Part shown: piece by piece, positions 8,864-18,914 of the stretch | Position numbering within the stretch: the stretch's first letter is position 1 | Layout: each line of letters starts with the position of its first letter | Origin: Haplosporangium gracile | Lineage: Eukaryota > Mortierellomycota > Mortierellomycetes > Mortierellales > Mortierellaceae | Assembly (NCBI GenBank): GCA_015499985.1 | Contig: JAAAUF010000066.1 | Location: 53,672-76,324, forward strand | Direction: 5' to 3' | DNA length: 22,653 nucleotides | The notes under the pieces: generated by a model | What the model saw: the letters and a program-made list of their open reading frames with translations, nothing else | What the model was told of the DNA's origin: nothing | Database searches by the model: none | Made by a program: the position numbers and the translations under genes

Positions 8864-11483
8864 TTTTTGAAAGTGGATAAAAAGAAATGAAAACCCTGAT
8901 CGTTGTTTTTTTTGTGAGCGTCGCCTGTATGAAGAGTGCTCTCACGATGTTGTTCATTTTTCGCTTCGTTGTCCGCTCCGCCGTCTCTTTCTCTCTTTCT
9001 CTTCTCTTTATGTTTTCTACTCTTGCTGCTCACAGAGAGAGAGAGGAAAGATGAGGGGGGATGACATGACACGGCAAAACCCACTCTGTTTTTTCCTGAT
9101 TCAAATGCGATATTATGCAATCAAGTAGCATGAGCATGAGCAACGGGGAGCAAAGAGAGGAGCAAAGAGGGGCGCGGGGTACGATATGCTGGGAACAACG
9201 AGGGGTTCATCACCCCCACCTAAAAGAAACGAACAACAACAAAAAAAGAGATCTGTCCTTCAGTCCTTCATTTCTTTTTCTTTTTTTTTCAACGAACGAT
9301 TATGGCCCTTCATTGCCTTCCATGCATACGTATGTACATGAATGGAGTCCTGTGAAATGAAATAAAAGAAGAGAGAACAGCTGAAAAAGTCAGCTTCGCA
9401 CCTTGGTTTTGTGTCTATTCCAAGAAATAAGCGTTCATTTCCTGCGATATATGCCTATTGCCCCATTCCATCCTTTGAGAGTGAAGGGTACCCCTCTCAT
9501 CCGGCCCACCCTCCCTCCCTCCCATAGGTTGCTATATGCGGCAGAGGATTTGATAGGTGAATGAATATATAGATAGACATGCGACAATCCATCTTCACAT
9601 TCTCATTCACATTCACATTCAGGTACACTACACGCACGTACTAGCTACCAAAGGGGTAGGCTGCAACTCTTATTTGCGCAGGGTTCTTTCCAGCTAGTGG
9701 CACTAATGGAAGGAAAGGGTCTGGACACACACCCTTACACTTTTTCATTGGTTTTGCGTCTCACCGAAAAAAACAGGGCCCGCGAAAAATGAAAGAACAG
9801 GGAAGCTGTTTTTAGCAGTGGACTTTGAGAGACATGGGCAAAAGGCTAAAGAAAAAAGTTAAAAAAGAAAGTCGACACTCGCAGGGCAGGACAAGGCAGA
9901 GCAGCAGAAGAGGAAGGGGCCCAAAATAAAATATTATATTCATCTCCTAGGAGCATGGATGGCGATGTAGAGAATATCATCCCGAACAGCCATTCAGGCA
10001 AGGGTGAGAGACGGAGAAGGGGAGAGGGAGAAAGACATGCAAATACATGCAAGCATGCTAATGCAAACTGCAACTGCGAAAGTGCAGCCTTGGTTAACCC
10101 ATTTAATGAGAAGGCACAAGACAACAAGAGGGGTTTCTTGTGTAGATGTGAAGGAGTAACAAGAAGAGGGGGTAAGGCAAGGTAAGGGCAAAAAGGACAA
10201 TCTAAGGTAAACCAGTAGAAGAAATAGAGTCGATCTGCTACTGCGTGCGGTGCTGTAGGACAAGAAAATAAGAAAACAACAAGCAGTCGAGACTAAAGGG
10301 AGGGAGAGGGAGGGAAAGACCTGCGAACCAACACAGTCAGCGATTGGATCTCTCTCTTTCTTTCTTTCTTTCTTCAATGCTGTCCTCAAGCCAAGGGTTA
10401 CGGGTCTAGCAAATGGTATATCTGTCTGTGTTGTTGTGAACGATCTGTTACAAGAACAAGTGAGAAGGAATGGGAGAGGCGGGAGAGGACTCCGAGAAAG
10501 GAGAACAACAATGAGCGGGCTCAATGGCATGGAGTGGATCCATCCGAGCATTCAATTCGCTTGCTTGTTTGCTTGTTGTTGTGGGCCCAGGTGACCTGAA
10601 CAGCAGACGACCAACAATAAAAAATATACCTACCCCATCCACAACCCAACGGATGATGTGCAAGGCAGACAGAGGGCGGGAGAATGTGGATACATCCTCC
10701 CATACAACGACAAACAACGAACGACGACATACTGCATTGCCATCACCATCACCATTGGAAATCAAAGAACAACACGAAAAAGAGCAAGAAGACGATGAAC
10801 AAGAAGAGAAAAGAGAAAGGAACGGGTACTCTGAAATTGACCGTTCACATAGACGCAAGGGAAAAACAATACATCCCTCTCCTTGATCCAATTATCGCAT
10901 TAAAGCCTTGTACAGTAATCCTCTCCTCGCTCTCTCCTCACAAGAAAAGGCAGTTGAATTATCTCATTACCGAGCATCATTTTTCTCGCTCATCCGGCCA
11001 AGTTCACACACATACACTCTCTATTTTGCTGCCTATGAAGCAGCCAACTAGCGACAAGCAAGGACAATTCAGTGCAAGGCAGGCTGGGAGCGGATTTATC
11101 ATTGTTGAAAGAGCATACAAGAATGAAAAAAGGAGTCTCTAAATATATGTAAAGTGTTTTGTATTTGCGCGTGTGGACTCACAAAGACTTGAATGAGTAT
11201 GAGTGAGTGAGTGACCCGAGTCTGCTTGTTGGAATAAGGGGTGTTGTGTGGGAGTCAGCTCACGCTCACACTCACACATGCGCTGACTATTATTGATACA
11301 GATGCTTGTTGTACGAGTCCTTTGTTCCCTCACCCATCTGTTTCTTACTCCACCTCCCCATAGAAGTCAAAGCATGTTCTAGTCATCCAGGCGTACAAAG
11401 CAACCTGTCTGTCAGCCACTCAGGCACACACACACACACTGCTGCCAAGACAAGACAATAAAGAATCCCCCTTTTTTTCTTAA
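8864..11483. other. Gene-free region, part 3
   Basis: No gene can be supported. Features seen: a hairpin AGCTGA-AAAAG-TCAGCT at 9379-9395, a 10-base palindrome CATACGTATG at 9325-9334, CATTCA-type repeats near 9596-9622, and a cluster of ATGCAA motifs at 10037-10067. The plus strand is purine-rich from about 9985 to 10040 and again near 10260-10320. Minus-strand frames here (for example about 9994-10551) are Ser/Leu/Phe-rich, start at non-ATG codons and show no domain. Confidence 0.5.
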
Positions 11484-11530
11484 CAACAAGCAACAAGCAA
11501 CAAGCAACAAGCGCATTGGCATTGGCATTG
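11484..11530. repeat. Compound tandem repeat (CAACAAG)4-GC-(GCATTG)3
   Basis: Four perfect heptamers occupy 11484-11511, and three perfect hexamers occupy 11513-11530, with a single base between the two arrays. Two unrelated perfect minisatellites directly abutting is unusual. The location is about 1.25 kb upstream of the serine-rich gene. Confidence 0.85.
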
Positions 11531-11704
11531 ACGATTTATTCATATTCATGGCATTGTGAATGTGTGTGAGTGTGGTTCTATTATGGCAGTGATAAGACAT
11601 CCGGTTGCAAGTGAGAATAATATGCCTATGAATGACACCACTCTTGCAAGAGAGGGCAGGAAAGTTAGTCCTCGTCTGTTGTGATGTTTGACGTTTTACT
11701 AATC

Positions 11705-11707
<3 letters not shown>

Positions 11708-11762
<55 letters not shown>
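11708..11762. repeat. (AG)27 microsatellite
   Basis: A perfect AG run of about 27 units, the longest simple repeat in the window. A complementary (CT)13 tract lies about 310 bases downstream at 12071-12096. Long mirror-symmetric purine tracts of this kind can form triplex DNA and are targets of GAGA-type binding proteins in other eukaryotes. Confidence 0.95.
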
Positions 11763-11767
<5 letters not shown>

Positions 11768-11899
11768 AAAAAGATACGGTGCCCGTACTATTCTCTTCCT
11801 CTGCAAATAGGCAAATATAGTCTTCTGTCAGCATTACATCTTATTCATGTTATTCTATTCAATTCAGTCGTCAGTTCAGTGCCTCGACTTTTATTAATG

Positions 11900-12063
11900 C
11901 CCTTCGAGTGCCCTCCCCCCACCTTTTTTTTTGTCTTCTTTTTTCTTTCACCCATTTTCTCTCCCTCTTTCTCTCGTCTTCACTTCTTCACTTCTTTTCT
12001 TCATTCTTTCATTCATTTACTTCTCCTCCTCATTCAACTCTCTCCACTCTCCCCTCTCCTCTC

Positions 12064-12101
<38 letters not shown>

Positions 12102-12778
12102 GTAACAAACACCCCTATTACTACTTCTTCTTGCTTCACCCCCCTGCTCCACTCTACTACTACTACTACTACTCTTTCTCTCTTTTTATCTTTTCAACTT
12201 TGACCAACAACAACTCTCTTTCTACCGCCACAGACAACAACAATCCAAGACCATCCTCACAAGCAATTGACTGAACACACAACACACACGCATCCCTATC
12301 GACCCCAACAACGCTCTCCTCTTCCTTCACACTCTCCCTGTCGGTTTCTCTTTTCTCGTGCATCCTTTCTATTGTCCTTGGACTCAACTTCAACTCTTTC
12401 TGCAACCAACAGCGACAATACAACAGCAACAACAACAGCAAAGAAAAACCTGCATACATATTCGTATCCTCATACACGCACACGGACTATTACGCCAACC
12501 TCTCTTTTCTTTGTCTGTTTCACACATACCAACAAGCCCAACAATAACAACAACACACAACCATCTCACAACCATCCAACAGACTAAGCGACAAAAAGAT
12601 TTTCATCTCTTCTTTTTTCATATCCGACAAGCACCGACGACCCCTGTGCGCCCTTCATACATTACAATCCAGGCAACAAACACCCTTACTCACCCGCACT
12701 TCGCAAGCCCTGCTCGCTCGCAAAGACAAAACTCAGGCGCCGACACATATACCCTACCCACATATAAAGGACGATTCA
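11900..12778 (+). promoter_or_regulatory. ATG-free, G-poor promoter/leader of the serine-rich gene
   Basis: The 879 bases before the start codon contain no ATG on the plus strand; the last one upstream is at 11897-11899. Composition changes along its length: C/T-rich to about 12180, with (CT)13 at 12071-12096 and CTA repeats at about 12154-12173, then C/A-rich with CAACAA-type runs to 12778. G is scarce throughout. This is what a long scanned 5' UTR plus core promoter would look like. How much is actually transcribed cannot be decided here. It contains no obvious TATA box and no evident intron. Confidence 0.6.
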
Positions 12779-13903
12779 ATGGCCGCTGTCCTCGCTTCCT
12801 CTTCCTCTTCCTCTCCTTCCTCCTTAACATTCAACTCAAGAATACCAACACCCCGATCCAGCTCAAGTAGAAAGCACTCTCTTCCTTCTTCCTCTTCTTC
12901 TCCTTCCTTCTCTTCCTCTCCCTCCTTTTCTACTTCACCCAACTCTCGTCTCTCTACCCTCAGACCAACTTCCCCTCACCTAGCTCCTTCTACATCGAAC
13001 CGATCAGTCTCTGCTTCTACGTCTTCCACGCAGCACAGGCACAAAAAGCCTACGTCGGCACTCACCTCTTCCCTCGTCGCATCTTCTTCAACTCGACCCA
13101 TTTCATCCTCGACAACAACGATATCGCCCACAATGCCAATGCCAGTGGTATCAGCATCATCACACCAAGGCCCGATCAAGCATGGCCACTCGCTCTCGTC
13201 CGCAACAACAATCTCCTATCCTCACCCGTCTATCCATCCTCCACTCAGACTCTTGACAACGGCCACTTGCATCGCGGCCTGCACCTCCTTAATCTCGGCA
13301 CAGTCCCCCCCGCACTCGCCCACTTTTGCACCCTTTGTCGTACCCGAATCAAGCAGTAGTGCAGGAAGCAGTAGCAGCAGGGCCAACTCTATCCTCGATG
13401 GCATTCAAAACGCATTAGGAGGTGCCTTGGCCGCCTCCTCGCCCCCCAACTCGACAGGTTCCATCCGCACCTCTTCCTCCTATTCTGCCGCCAAAGAGTC
13501 TCTTGCCGATTTCTCTATTGCTGCCTCCTCCTCCAAGCGCTCCCAATCCGCCCCCGCTACTACTGGCGACAGCAAACTAGAGTCTAGTGGCGGTGTGATC
13601 CGGTCGAGGAGTAACTATGTCAGTTTCCCCAATTTCGATGAGGTCGACTTTGTCGATGTGGCTATGGTCGACGACAATGAGGAGGACGACGAGGATGAGG
13701 ACGATCACCCTGGCTGGGCTGGACCCGATTCACCCCCTGAGGGTCAACTCGGTGCTTTGGACGAAAAGACGATGCGGTCGGCCATGTCTGCACTGGACGG
13801 ACGAACAGACCCCCGGATAGGCCTCGGCATGCCCACGAGCCCAAGCCAACATTGGCTTTTGCAACTGGAGACGTATCAAGCCCTCCAAGTCAACGGAGTT
13901 TAG
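12779..13903 (+). CDS. Serine-rich protein of unknown function with acidic C-terminal segment
   Basis: One uninterrupted reading frame of 374 residues, starting at the first ATG after an 879-base ATG-free leader. I do not recognise a family. Residues 1-130 are dominated by Ser with Pro/Thr/Arg and look disordered. Residues 190-270 are again Ser/Ala-rich. A segment at 280-311, opening with YVSFPNFDEVDFVDVAMVDD, leads into a Glu/Asp run. The tail 312-374 is ordinary in composition (WAGPDSPPEG, LDEKTMRSAMSALDG, SQHWLLQLETYQAL) and could be the conserved functional part. Two basic RxxSxP sites are present, RKHSLP (31-36) and RSQSAP (254-259); the second matches the mode I 14-3-3 motif. There is no signal peptide; a mildly hydrophobic stretch at 158-174 is too weak to call a membrane segment. 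A phosphorylated cytosolic or nuclear regulator is plausible but is inference only. Confidence 0.72.
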   Translation: MAAVLASSSSSSPSSLTFNSRIPTPRSSSSRKHSLPSSSSSPSFSSSPSFSTSPNSRLSTLRPTSPHLAPSTSNRSVSASTSSTQHRHKKPTSALTSSLVASSSTRPISSSTTTISPTMPMPVVSASSHQGPIKHGHSLSSATTISYPHPSIHPPLRLLTTATCIAACTSLISAQSPPHSPTFAPFVVPESSSSAGSSSSRANSILDGIQNALGGALAASSPPNSTGSIRTSSSYSAAKESLADFSIAASSSKRSQSAPATTGDSKLESSGGVIRSRSNYVSFPNFDEVDFVDVAMVDDNEEDDEDEDDHPGWAGPDSPPEGQLGALDEKTMRSAMSALDGRTDPRIGLGMPTSPSQHWLLQLETYQALQVNGV

Positions 13904-15346
13904 GTCTTACAGGCTCCTTATGTGTGAGAAAACACTCCACACTCCAAAAGGAGAGGAGAAGGTCAGGGTAAGGGTCTGTTGGAGATGGCAAGGGAGGGAG
14001 GATTGTCTCCTCCTTCATCTTTACTTCCCTCTTCAAACTCTTAAACCTCCCTCCCTCCTCCTCTCATTATGTGAACGTTATGCTGACGTTTGACGTTGTA
14101 TGAACGCAACCACCAACCAACAAGTTATTCCCCTACTCCTTCGCTAGTGCGAACATGCAAGACGCGCGACCGTAGTACTTTTTTCATTTCTTTCTTTTGT
14201 TTATTTGTTTTCCTTCTTTTTCCTATCCTTCCGAGACCGCAAGAGGGGGCATGGGCCCAGTTGCAGGTCTTGTCCAGCACTGGCCATCCCATGTCTTCCT
14301 CCTTTTCATTCTTCTTTTCTTCTTTTTGTTTATGTGCGCCTCATTTGCACATGTTGTAAGATAGTCTTTCTCTTTTACCCACCCCATTGTATGAACAGTT
14401 TTCCTTCCTTTTGCACGCACCACCATCGCCCAGTTACCCTTCTCGCTTGCTTTCCACGCTGCCCTTTTTTTTTTTCCTTCGTTGTTAAAAATAAAAAACA
14501 AACAAAAGATAACAAAAACCCCGAATCGTTTGTAGAAAATGTGCCTGCCCTGTCCACTCACGGACCAGACTGACCTTTTGTAATCAATACACCCAGGGGA
14601 GTAGAAAAAGTGGTCCGGGTCCCCTTTCACTATCAACTTCAACTCAACTCTCACGTCGTTTGTTGTCATCGACTTGCGATCCTGCAATGTTTGTTGTTGT
14701 TCCTACCCTGCAGGTTGTGAAAGAATCGTCTATTTTTCGTGGTTTTTGTTGTTTTTGAGTTTCCTATCGTAACGTTCTGTGGTATGTCTCGCTTTTTCTG
14801 CTTTGTTTGTTTGTTTGTTTGTTTGTTCCTTTAAAGCTGTCTTGTCCCCTTGGCTATTGTTTTATTGATTCTGTCATCAACATGATTCTATGACGGAAAC
14901 AAAATGAAAAGCGAATAAAAAAAACCAGGGTGGACGACGGGGATTGGGCAGGGCTGGCTGGTTTTATTCTTGTGGCGGAGGTCGGGGGTTGCTTTTTTTC
15001 TTTCATGGGTTTGCGGAGGAGGAGAATGAGAGAGAAGATTGTCAATGTATGGTAAATCGCACAGCTGTCAAGGGATGACAAGGGATGAACAAGGATTGGC
15101 AGCGTGAGATTCGCTGTGTGTGAGAGTATGATCATCGGCGATGGGGCTGCTCTTATCACTTGTCTCTGGCATGGGTTTTTTTTGTCTCGATCGAGGACCT
15201 TGATGATGGTTTCATATTATAGAGGTCCGTACCTAGGACTGTGTTTTTTTTTGCAATCTCGGGGAATTTTTTTTTATTTTTTCCCTCATAAGGGGTGCTG
15301 ATCAGCTTTCGTTACAACTATTCGTACAGAACAGCAGTAGATCGCC
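13904..15346 (+). other. Spacer: 3' UTR of the serine-rich gene and kelch-gene promoter
   Basis: No gene is supportable. AATAAA occurs at 14490-14495 and 14914-14919, possible poly(A) signals for the serine-rich gene that would imply a long 3' UTR. A tandem TGACGTT pair lies at 14084-14097. (TTTG)5-type repeats lie at about 14803-14826, and a decamer pair ACAAGGGATG sits near 15068-15088. Closer to the kelch gene are a reversed CCAAT box (ATTGG near 15095) and a perfect palindrome GCTGATCAGC at 15297-15306, about 40 bases before the start codon. No ATG occurs in the last ~140 bases before 15347. Confidence 0.45.
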
Positions 15347-18300
15347 ATGGCCAAGAAGGATGTAAGCATGGACTGAGAGCAACTAGACAGGGATCAGGAA
15401 TCCGGTTTTTTTTTTATAGTAGAGGGAGTCTGATGGAAGAGCCTTTGAAGGATGTATCTATGGAAGGAATGAAAAGAATGAACAGCAATGTAGAACTAAC
15501 ACGCACACTCATGCGACAACTCTATTATGTTTACCACCCGCCACCAAATTGATTGACAATACATTAGAAGAAGAAAAAGACAAAGGAGCACAAGGCCAAG
15601 GTCGCCGAGAAGGTAAGTGCCTTTTCATTATTTCCCTGCTATCGTTGTCTTGCGGATTCTACTCTCCTTCGCATCCTCCAGTTACTGACCCTGATATTTT
15701 TTTTGTATATCAATAGCAAGACCGCAAGCAGTCCAAGAAGCAGAAGAAGGACAAGGCCAAGAACATGGAGGAACAGGAAGAAGATATCGAGACTATTCTT
15801 GCCAACTTCCAGAAGGAGGTAAACATCTCTTTTCTTATTCAACTGGTTCTTTGTTTGTTTGTTTGTTTTTTTTTGCTTTGTAAGGGGAAGGAGACATGTA
15901 GATGCTCACTCTGCCGCCTTTTTTTTTTTTTTGTTGTTGTTGTTGTTGGTTCATAGCAAGAGGAGAAGGTCAAGATTATCGAGGAAGTCTGGAGTGGACC
16001 ACCTAGGTAGGGACGATAATCATTGACAGGCATGGATCAATGGACATTGTGGTGAATTTGGTGGCGTGCTTTAAATCGACAACTTACAATTTTTTTTACG
16101 TTGGTGATGAACTTTTAAAATAGTCGTCGTGCGAACGCCACATTGACGGCTAACCCTCTCAACATCAACGAGCTGATCTTTTTCGGAGGCGAGTTCTATG
16201 ACGGAGCCCGCTGGTAAGTCATCCCTCATTGCAACTTCTCTCATTTCAATTCTATCATTTACCCCGCCTACTTTATCGGCATCAACTTATTAATACTGTT
16301 CCTTATTAATTGGTACAAAAATAGCGCATTTTATAACGATTTGTACCGGTACAACATTGAAAAGGACGAATGGCGCAGGATTACATCTCCTAACTCACCC
16401 GGCCCACGATCCTCCCACCAGATCGCTATTACCCCTGCAGGAACCCTCTTTCTCTTTGGAGGCGAGTTTGCATCCCCTAACGAGACCCAGTTCTTCCACT
16501 ACAAGGTTTGATTTGATTGCGTTTTGAATCACTTTTTGTTGTTGTTGTTGTTGTTGTTGTTGCTGTTGTTGTTGTGATCCTAAGCGTTTTTTGTTCAGAA
16601 GAACTAATATCACTTTTTTTTTTTTTTTTTTATTGGGAATTTTAATGTCAATTAGGACTTTTGGTCGATGGATATGAAGACGAACGCGTGGGAGAAACTC
16701 GAAGTGAAACCCAAACCAACAGCGCGATCAGGCCACCGAATGACGCTCTGGAAGAACTTTCTTGTTATGTTCGGAGGCTTCTATGACAACTATGTCGATA
16801 CCCGGTACTATGATGACCTCTGGGTCTTTGACACGCTCGAGTACAAATGGACAAAAGTCGAGCTCCCCGAACAAATGATTCGTCCCTCTGCTCGGTCGGG
16901 CTTTTCGTTCATCCCTTGTAATGAGGGCGTGATCTTGTATGGAGGGTACTGTAAAGAGTATACCAAGGGACAACGGCCCAAGGGTGTCGTGCATACGGAT
17001 ACGTGGTTGTTGAAGATGCATCAGGACCCCAAGATGATTCGGTGGGAGAAGAAGAAGAAGTCGGGCTCGGCACCTTCTGCGAGGTCTGGGTGTGCGATGG
17101 CGCCATATAAGAATCGGGCGGTGTTGTTTGGAGGTGTGTATGACGATGATGTCAATGAGGAGACGTTGGAGAGTACGTTCTTTAATGAGTTGTGGACTTA
17201 TCAGATCGATACTGGACGGTGGTTTCCAATGAACTTGAAGAGGCCCAAGACTGCCAAGAAGAAGAAGACCAAGAAGCCTAAGCAGGGAGGTGGAGGCCAG
17301 GGTGGAGCGGGAGCTGGTGGACAGGATGGGGAGGAGAAGCGGGAGAGGATGAAGTGGGAGGAGAGTACGGATGATGAGTTCGATTATGGCGATTTTGAGG
17401 AGTCTGATAATGAGGATGCGACTGGGACCAGTACTCCTGTTGTTGCTGAGGAGGTTTCTGCAGCTGGATCGGTTGTTGGTACGGATACCCAGCCGGAAAC
17501 TCCCAAGGAGCAGAAGCAGAAGCAGGATCAAGAACAGGATGAGTCGGCGACTGGAGCTCCTGTTGAGGAGGAGGCCCTCTCGACCAAGGAGGCCCTTGCT
17601 GCTGCCGCCCTCGCCGCTGCCGGTATCCTCCCCAAGGCCGCAGCACCCGCCACACCCGAACCCGAGGCGGAACCCGAGGCGGACAAGAAGAAGGGCAAGG
17701 GACGTACGCGCGGCTATAACGCCAACAATACCTTCCCGGACGACGATGACGAAGAAGATGAGCCCCTGATGCCCTGCCCACGCTACAACACCATGCTGGC
17801 CGTCCAGAAATCAACTCTGTTCATCTTTGGCGGTATCCTGGAGATCAAAGATCGCGAATACACGCTGGATGATTTCTTTTCGCTGAATTTGGACAAGATG
17901 AATGAGTATATCTGTCTGAGAGCGTCTGAGTTTGAATCGCAGTTGTGGTTGGGTGAGGAGTCGGATGATGAGGAGGAGGGTGAGGATGACGATGAGGACG
18001 AGGACGAGGAAGAGGATGATGAGGATGAAGAGGGTGATGAGGAGGAGGGCGAGGAAGAGGAGGCGGTTGTGGTCGAGAGCTCGTCGGCGGCCAAGAAGGA
18101 GAAGAAATCCAAGAAGGAAAAGGAATCTTCCAAGGACGACAAGGAAACCGACAAGAAGGAGAAGGACAAAAAGGAAAAGAAGGAAAAGAAAGAAAAGAAG
18201 GACAAGAAAGACAAGGTCACGGCTGAATCGACACCAAGTGCTGGCGCCCTCGATCCCGCCTCGGCCGATGGTACCAGTGCTAGCACCCCTGTTGCTGGAG

Positions 18301-18914
18301 AGGGTGAAGGGGCCAAGGAGGGAGAAGAGGAGGCGGTGGTGGAGGTTGTGCCGTCACAGTTGAGCGGTGTTGATCTTGCGGCGCGTTTGGCTATGACGGA
18401 GGAGGAGACTGCCAGTACTCCTACTATTGGCGAGACGCTCAAGGAGTTCTATGGCCGCACCAGTACGTCGCTTTTTGTCTTTTTTTTTTAATGGTTGTCT
18501 GTGTTTTTGTGTTTTTTCTTTGAGTGCTGTGTTTTTGAGGCGTTCAGCACCCACTAATCTCTCTTTTTTTTTTCCTACTTTTTTTTTTCTCTCTCTCTCT
18601 CTCTGCTTCAACCTTTCTTTTTCTCGCCTTCTTTCCTTCCTCCCTTCCCTACAGCGGAGTACTGGGTACTAAAGGCATTCGAGGACAGTACCAAAACCGG
18701 AAAAGCCCTCCGTCACGACGGGTTCCTGTTGGCCGAGGCAAAATTCAACGAGTGGCAACCCATCCTGGCCCAGATGGCGCAGATGCGTCTTGATGCTGGA
18801 CTTGATGACGAGGATGATGATGATGCGGCTGGACGGATGGGTGGTGGTGGTAGAGGTGGGGTGTTGAAGATGGGTGAGGTTTATAATAAGCTTATGTCGA
18901 GACATCGTCGCTAG
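15347..18914 (+). CDS. KLHDC4: Kelch-repeat protein, KLHDC4/Kel3 type, with C-terminal DUF4110
   Basis: Eight exons: 15347-15361, 15568-15612, 15717-15818, 15957-16006, 16124-16213, 16325-16505, 16656-18462 and 18655-18914. All splice sites are GT-AG and the frame stays open, giving 849 residues. The start MAKKD plus a Lys-rich exon 2 matches the basic N terminus of this family; EDIETILANFQKE (about 42-54) is another family feature. Kelch blades have double glycines at 92-93, 146-147, 201-202, 257-258, 320-321 and 553-554; the fifth and sixth are split by an insert of about 170 residues rich in Lys, Glu, Ala and Pro. An acidic run (about 592-632) and a Lys-rich run (about 640-682) follow. DUF4110 spans about 745-849 (LKEFYGRTTEYW, GKALRHDGFLLAEAKFNEW). 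The kelch propeller is presumably a protein-binding scaffold; yeast Kel3 and human KLHDC4 have no settled biochemical role. It converges with the Rtg2-type gene. Confidence 0.92.
15819..15956 (+). other. Intron 3 of the kelch gene, with T12 and TTG repeat
   Basis: Starts GTAAAC, ends CATAG. It contains T8 and T14-type runs and (TTG)6 just before the acceptor. Exons either side join in phase 0 (FQKE then QEEKVK). Intron 6 (16506-16655) likewise carries (TTG)8 and a T19-type run, so two introns of the same gene hold the same repeat type. Confidence 0.8.

Noticed and set aside
9994..10551. Minus-strand frame of 185 codons in the gene-free block
   Set aside because: It starts at a non-ATG codon and has a Ser/Leu/Pro-rich translation matching C/T-rich DNA, with no motif or splice continuation.
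11681..12274. Plus-strand frame of 197 codons across the (AG)27 tract
   Set aside because: Arg-Glu and Ser-Leu runs are direct translations of AG and CT repeats, which stay open in every frame.
13250..13310. Possible membrane segment in the serine-rich protein (residues 158-174)
   Set aside because: Too short and interrupted by Thr/Cys/Ser residues; no flanking topology signals.
14223..14687. Minus-strand frame of 154 codons with fairly mixed composition
   Set aside because: It has a TTG start, no recognisable domain, lies in the 3' region of the serine-rich gene and contains homopolymer-derived Lys and Phe runs.
16728..17531. Minus-strand frame of 267 codons
   Set aside because: It is antisense to the kelch repeats, whose homology fixes the plus strand as coding.
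17783..18442. Minus-strand Ser-rich frame of 219 codons
   Set aside because: It is the antisense shadow of the Glu/Asp/Lys codons in kelch exon 7; long Ser runs come from reversed GAG/GAT/GAA codons.
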